In this document: positions 17,007 through 20,129 of the stretch, piece by piece
Layout: each line of letters begins with the position of its first letter
Numbering within the stretch: position 1 is the first letter of the stretch
NCBI GenBank assembly: GCA_041749595.1
Contig: JBGTBA010000080.1
Coordinates: 1 to 20,129 of the forward strand
DNA: 20,129 bases
Source of the DNA: Aurantibrevibacter sp041749595
GTDB lineage: Bacteria; Bacteroidota; Bacteroidia; Flavobacteriales; Flavobacteriaceae
Reading direction: 5' to 3'
Notes under the pieces: model-generated
What the model saw: only the letters and a program-made list of their open reading frames with translations
What the model was told of the DNA's origin: nothing
Database searches by the model: none
Made by a program: the position numbers and the translations under genes

Positions 17007-17525
17007 ATGGTATCCAAAAAATTAGAAAAAGCACTCAACGACCAGATCCGTATAGAGGCAGAATCCTCACAGGTGTATTTGTCCATGGCCTCTTGGGCCG
17101 AAGTAAAAGGGCTGGAGGGCATTGCCCGGTTTATGTACACCCATTCGGACGAGGAACGTTTGCACATGCTCAAATTGATAAAATACGTTAACGAACGGGG
17201 CGGACAGGCGTATGTATCCGACTTAAAGGCCCCGAAATCCGACTTTGTATCGTTTCAAAAAATGTTTGAAGAATTGTATGCGCATGAGCAATTTGTATCG
17301 GACAGTATTAATGAACTGGTACATGTTACCCTACAGGAAAAAGACTATGCCACCCATAATTTTTTACAATGGTATGTAGCAGAGCAAATTGAGGAAGAGG
17401 CATTGGCACGCAGCATTCTGGATAAGATAAACCTTATTGGCAACGATAAAGGCGGCTTATATCTTTTTGACCGTGACGTACAGCAAATTACGGCCGATAG
17501 TGCTGCCGCCAAACCCGCACCATAA
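17007..17525 (+). CDS. ftnA: Ferritin, non-heme iron storage protein
   Basis: This 172-residue protein assembles a 24-subunit cage that oxidises Fe(II) and stores the mineral in the cytoplasm. The ferroxidase residues of bacterial FtnA are in their canonical positions: E17, E50, H53 (SDEERLH), E94 and Q127, with site-C candidates E126, E129 and E130 (AEQIEEEAL). No heme-ligand Met of bacterioferritin pattern is seen. The four long helices cover about 5-35, 45-75, 92-120 and 123-150. It sits in a run of plus-strand genes between metG and a small Cys-rich protein. The gene symbol is by family resemblance. Confidence 0.96.
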   Translation: MVSKKLEKALNDQIRIEAESSQVYLSMASWAEVKGLEGIARFMYTHSDEERLHMLKLIKYVNERGGQAYVSDLKAPKSDFVSFQKMFEELYAHEQFVSDSINELVHVTLQEKDYATHNFLQWYVAEQIEEEALARSILDKINLIGNDKGGLYLFDRDVQQITADSAAAKPAP

Positions 17526-17566
17526 ATTTTTAACATTATTCTTTATTTAGATTGAATTAAAATAAG

Positions 17567-17574
17567 TAGTTTTG
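17567..17574 (+). promoter_or_regulatory. Putative -7 box before the small Cys-rich gene (TAGTTTTG)
   Basis: TAGTTTTG matches TAnnTTTG and lies 21 bp before the ATG at 17596. It overlaps the upstream TTG (17572) that would otherwise open the same frame, and so favours the ATG start. Confidence 0.45.
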
Positions 17575-17595
17575 CCCTATGCTTTTACAATTGGC

Positions 17596-17790
17596 ATGGG
17601 TAAGAAGAAAAAAAAGAACATAACGGACGGTAAAAAACCCAAGGATTCCTTAAAAAATCTTCAGAAAAGGGCCTTACAGAGGCGAATCCCGGCGAAATGT
17701 AAAACCAAATGTTGCCAAAAATATGAAAATAGTGAGTCGAAACGTTGCGGGCGTTGCCCGTGTTATGATTTGCTGCAGCGGGTAGCATAA
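17596..17790 (+). CDS. Small basic cysteine-rich protein, unknown function
   Basis: A 64-residue protein with a very basic N-terminus (MGKKKKK, then Lys/Arg-rich to residue 32) and a C-terminal cysteine cluster: C35, C39, C40, C51, C54 and C56, in the pattern C-x3-CC-x10-C-x2-C-x-C (KCKTKCC, KRCGRCPCYDLL). The spacing fits a small zinc-binding or metal-binding module, and the basic arm could touch nucleic acid or ribosomes; both are inference. I recall similar short uncharacterised proteins in Flavobacteriaceae but no function. Support for a real gene comes from an upstream -7 box, a terminator right after the stop, and the ordered Cys pattern. The start at ATG 17596 is preferred over TTG 17572. 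Confidence 0.72.
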   Translation: MGKKKKKNITDGKKPKDSLKNLQKRALQRRIPAKCKTKCCQKYENSESKRCGRCPCYDLLQRVA

Positions 17791-17794
17791 ACAA

Positions 17795-17822
17795 AAAAAG
17801 CACCGAATTGCCGGTGCTTTTT
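17795..17822. terminator. Bidirectional intrinsic terminator between the small Cys-rich gene and ssb
   Basis: AAAAAGCACCG (17795-17805) pairs with CGGTGCTTTTT (17812-17822) around the 6-nt loop AATTGC. It lies 5 bp after one stop (+) and 19 bp after the other (-), with T-runs on both strands, so it serves both convergent genes. Confidence 0.9.
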
Positions 17823-17841
17823 CTTTGAGTATCGTTACAAG

Positions 17842-18177
17842 TCAGGGTTTTCCTATAAGTAAAATTTCATTGCATTTTACTTCGGTGACATACCGCTTTT
17901 CACCTTCTTTGGTTTCATAAGAACGGTTGGTAAGCTTGCCTTCTATGGCCACTTCTTTTCCTTTGGTTAAATAGCTCTCAACCAGTTCTGCGGTTTTTCC
18001 CCAGGCCACTACGTTGTGCCATTGGGTGTCCGTAACCTTTTCGCCTTTGGCGTTTTTGTAGGTTTCGTTGGTAGCTATGGAAAATTTGGCCAGTTTGTTG
18101 CCGCTTTCCAAGGTTACAATTTCGGGGTCGTTGCCCAAGTTTCCAATCAACTGTACTTTGTTTCTAAGTGCGTTCAT
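17842..18177 (-). CDS. ssb: Short single-stranded DNA-binding protein (SSB paralogue)
   Basis: A 111-residue OB-fold SSB: NKVQLIGNLGNDPEI (6-20), KFSIATNETYKNAKGEK (31-47), W53 in TQWHNVVAWG, KGKEVAIEGKL (72-82) and YVTEVKCNEILLIG. It ends right after the OB fold. The Gly/Pro-rich linker and the acidic DDxxPF tip that recruits RecO, PriA and other partners in standard SSBs are absent. It is therefore likely a second, short SSB next to a full-length one elsewhere, as known in other Bacteroidota. It is convergent with the small Cys-rich gene and shares its terminator. The start ATG at 18177 matches the family's MN(A)LRNKV opening. Confidence 0.95.
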   Translation of the reverse strand: MNALRNKVQLIGNLGNDPEIVTLESGNKLAKFSIATNETYKNAKGEKVTDTQWHNVVAWGKTAELVESYLTKGKEVAIEGKLTNRSYETKEGEKRYVTEVKCNEILLIGKP

Positions 18178-18573
18178 AATACTAATTTATAAGGTTAAAC
18201 AGTTAATACTATCGAAACTTCCTAACGGCAGTCAGGTTCTAATGTTTCGACAGGACAAACATACCACCCTGAAAAACAAGTATTCGGTTCGGAATTATTT
18301 ATTTTCGTTTGTAACCGTTTGTAACCGTTTGTAGTCGTTTGTTTTTTGTTATTTGGCCTTCTGAGGATAATAGACCGATCTAAGATTCCCTTCGTGCCCA
18401 ATAACACTATGTTCCTAAAAATTTCTATATAAAAAAGAAAGGTTTTTTTATTCCTTTAACCGCTCCATTAATACATTATGGGATTTAGTAGGAGTTGTCG
18501 AGGTATGCTCTACTCTATTAATTGATCAGGGAAGTACACTATTTAAATTTCGCAAAAAACAATTTTAGCGGAC
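18178..18573. other. Divergent intergenic region of ssb and the antiporter
   Basis: About 396 bp with no supported gene. It holds four 10-bp tandem repeats (listed separately) and should contain promoters for ssb (minus) and the antiporter (plus). I find no exact TAnnTTTG box at a convincing distance from either start. Confidence 0.5.
18306..18345. repeat. Four 10-bp tandem repeats, CGTTTGTAAC type
   Basis: CGTTTGTAAC occurs at 18306-18315 and 18316-18325, then CGTTTGTAGT (18326-18335) and CGTTTGTTTT (18336-18345). The first seven bases are identical in all four. The period of 10 bp is about one DNA helical turn. Confidence 0.85.
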
Positions 18574-20082
18574 TTGTGCATTATACGTATCTTAGATATG
18601 ATAAATGTATATGGGATGGTATTTTATTCCTTTGTTAATCTGCCCTTGGAGGAGCCAGTCTTAAAATTTCTGGTCATTCTGTTGATTATTTTGTTTATAC
18701 CGATCATATCGGACAAATTAAGGATTCCCCACCTTTTAGGGATGATCATTGCAGGGGTGATCATAGGACCAAATGGGCTTAATCTATTGGCTAGGGACAG
18801 CGGCATTATACTTTCGGGCACTGCCGGACTTTTATACATTATGTTTCTGGCAGGTCTGGAAATAGACATGAACGATTTTAAGGCCAACGCCGTAAAAAGC
18901 ACATTGTTGGGAATTTATGGATTTTTGATTCCCATGGTTTTGGGCATATTGGTAGGATTGTATGTTTTAGGTTTTTCGCCCATGACATCCGTTTTGTTGG
19001 CCAGTATGTTCGCCTCCCATACGTTAATTACCTATCCTATTGTAAGCAAGTTGGGGATTGCCAAAAATCTGGCGGTGAATATCTCCGTTGGCAGTACATT
19101 GATCGCCAATGTGCTATCTCTTTTAGTGTTGGCGGTTGTTGTGGGGATGACCACTGGTGATATGGACCATAAATTTTGGATCGTATTGGCGGTATCCTTT
19201 GTTGCTTTTACGCTGGTCATTACTTATCTGTTCCCCATAATGGCAAGGTGGTTCTTTAAGCGGTACAGTGATAGCGTTTCCCAATACATTTTTGTTTTGT
19301 CCATGGTCTTTTTTGGGGCGGTACTTTCCCATTTAGCGGGGATCGAGGGAATAATAGGGGCCTTTATGGCAGGGTTGGCCCTGAACCGGCTTATTCCAAT
19401 GACATCACCCCTAATGAACAGGATAGATTTTGTGGGCAACGCCATTTTCATTCCTTTCTTTTTGATCGGGGTGGGCATGCTTATCGATTATAGGGCCTTT
19501 AACAGTCTTGAAACGGTAAAAATTGCCCTGGTGATGTCCATAACGGCAACGGCGGCCAAGTTTGTCGCAGCTTGGGTCGCGCAAAAAAGTTTTGGGTTCA
19601 GCAGGGAAGATCGCATGCTTATTTTTGGCCTGACCAATTCCCAGGCTGCCGCCACCTTGGCAGCTGTACTGGTGGGGTATAATATTGTTTTGGGGCAAAC
19701 GGAAAACGGAGAACCTATTAGACTGCTAAATGACGGCATCTTAAACGGGACCATCATAATGATTCTGGTAACCTGCACCTTGGCGTCCTTTGCCACCCAA
19801 AAAAGTGCCAATAAAATCGCATTTGCCGAACAGTCCACTGATGGCAACGTTGATAATGTGGAGAAAATACTTATTCCGTTAAGTAATCCAGACACTATAG
19901 AAGAACTCGTAGGCCTAAGTACGATCATTAAATCCAAAAACAAGATGGATGGCTTGTACGCACTGAACATAATAAAAAATGACGGCGTACAACAGCTAGG
20001 GTTTCGTTGCGTCCGCAGGACGAACAATGAAACCCGTGTTGAACGGAACCGTCTACTATGGGTTTTTCGTTTAGTTTTTTAA
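18574..20082 (+). CDS. Cation:proton antiporter (CPA2 type), C-terminal domain cut short
   Basis: An inner-membrane Na+(K+)/H+ exchanger of the Na_H_Exchanger family (PF00999). About twelve hydrophobic segments run from residue 25 to 415. Family blocks include IPHLLGMIIAGVIIGPNGL, GLLYIMFLAGLEIDM, LLASMFASHTLI and GIIGAFMAGLALNRL. At E430 (EKILIPLSNPDTIEELVGLS) a universal-stress-like cytoplasmic domain begins, as in many Bacteroidota homologues of roughly 700 aa. It breaks off at about N469, and 33 unrelated residues, rich in Arg and encoded by a hairpin, precede the stop at 20080-20082. The frame opens at ATG 18574; M9 (18598) or M15 (18616, MVFYSFVN) may be the true start. Confidence 0.88.
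   Translation: MCIIRILDMINVYGMVFYSFVNLPLEEPVLKFLVILLIILFIPIISDKLRIPHLLGMIIAGVIIGPNGLNLLARDSGIILSGTAGLLYIMFLAGLEIDMNDFKANAVKSTLLGIYGFLIPMVLGILVGLYVLGFSPMTSVLLASMFASHTLITYPIVSKLGIAKNLAVNISVGSTLIANVLSLLVLAVVVGMTTGDMDHKFWIVLAVSFVAFTLVITYLFPIMARWFFKRYSDSVSQYIFVLSMVFFGAVLSHLAGIEGIIGAFMAGLALNRLIPMTSPLMNRIDFVGNAIFIPFFLIGVGMLIDYRAFNSLETVKIALVMSITATAAKFVAAWVAQKSFGFSREDRMLIFGLTNSQAAATLAAVLVGYNIVLGQTENGEPIRLLNDGILNGTIIMILVTCTLASFATQKSANKIAFAEQSTDGNVDNVEKILIPLSNPDTIEELVGLSTIIKSKNKMDGLYALNIIKNDGVQQLGFRCVRRTNNETRVERNRLLWVFRLVF
19987..20044. repeat. 58-nt imperfect hairpin, attC-like, inside the antiporter 3' end
   Basis: GTACAAC (19987-19993) and GTTGAAC (20038-20044) form the outer arms with one mismatch. 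Inside, GGGTTTC pairs with GAAACCC, TTG with CAA and CGTCC with GGACG, around the 3-nt loop GCA. Unpaired bases are AA (20023-20024) on one arm, and an asymmetric internal spacer lies between the outer and inner arms. GTTGAAC fits the integron R' consensus GTTRRRY. Confidence 0.65.
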
Positions 20083-20090
20083 GGGATATC

Positions 20091-20116
20091 AAGAGGATTA
20101 ACAGTCCTCTTTTTTT
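20091..20116 (+). terminator. Intrinsic terminator after the antiporter stop
   Basis: AAGAGGA pairs with TCCTCTT (7 bp, loop TTAACAG) and continues into a run of T, beginning 8 bp after the antiporter stop. It suggests transcription really ends here. Confidence 0.75.
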
Positions 20117-20129
20117 GTGCAGTGTTTTT

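Noticed and set aside
18222..18407. 61-codon minus-strand frame over the tandem repeats
   Set aside because: Part of its sequence is only the translation of the 10-bp repeats; no family resemblance or start context.

Overview
The window looks like chromosome from a marine Flavobacteriaceae (Bacteroidota) bacterium. This is inferred from gene families and signals, not from any search. The clues are a DUF1800/DUF1501 pair whose second member carries a Tat signal and a T9SS-like C-terminal tail, a RecO followed by a SusC/TonB-receptor-like gene, a two-domain ACT protein typical of the group, a MetG with a C-terminal tRNA-binding domain, and several Bacteroidota-type -7 promoter boxes (TAnnTTTG).

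Left edge (1-1524): an AT-rich type II restriction-modification module. It has the 3' part of a C5-cytosine DNA methyltransferase (cut by the window edge) and, tail to tail and overlapping by 25 bp, an Eco47II-family endonuclease gene. Positions 1525-1946 hold no intact gene. Positions 1947-6888 carry a secreted DUF3500 protein (+), then minus-strand genes for a pirin, an ArfB-type ribosome-rescue hydrolase with a TTG start just downstream of an ABC ATPase, and a small multidrug-export-family membrane protein.

Middle (6889-9712): a gene graveyard around an intact recO. Upstream of recO lies an internally deleted adenine-DNA-methyltransferase remnant (7080-7468). Directly downstream, one base after the recO stop, lies a TonB-dependent receptor gene broken by several frameshifts and stops and missing its barrel (8456-9425).

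Right half (9713-20129): an ACT-domain protein and YraN (both minus); the DUF1800-DUF1501 operon ended by a strong intrinsic terminator; metG; ferritin; a 64-residue basic, cysteine-rich small protein; a shared bidirectional terminator; a short tail-less SSB (minus); four 10-bp tandem repeats; and a CPA2-type cation/proton antiporter. The antiporter's C-terminal universal-stress-like domain stops after about 40 residues, where a 58-nt imperfect hairpin resembling an integron attC site lies inside the last codons, followed by an intrinsic terminator.

Most genes are housekeeping or envelope functions in short transcription units. The accessory signals are the R-M module, the decayed methylase, the decayed receptor and the altered antiporter end. 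I saw no tRNA, rRNA, CRISPR array or complete insertion sequence.
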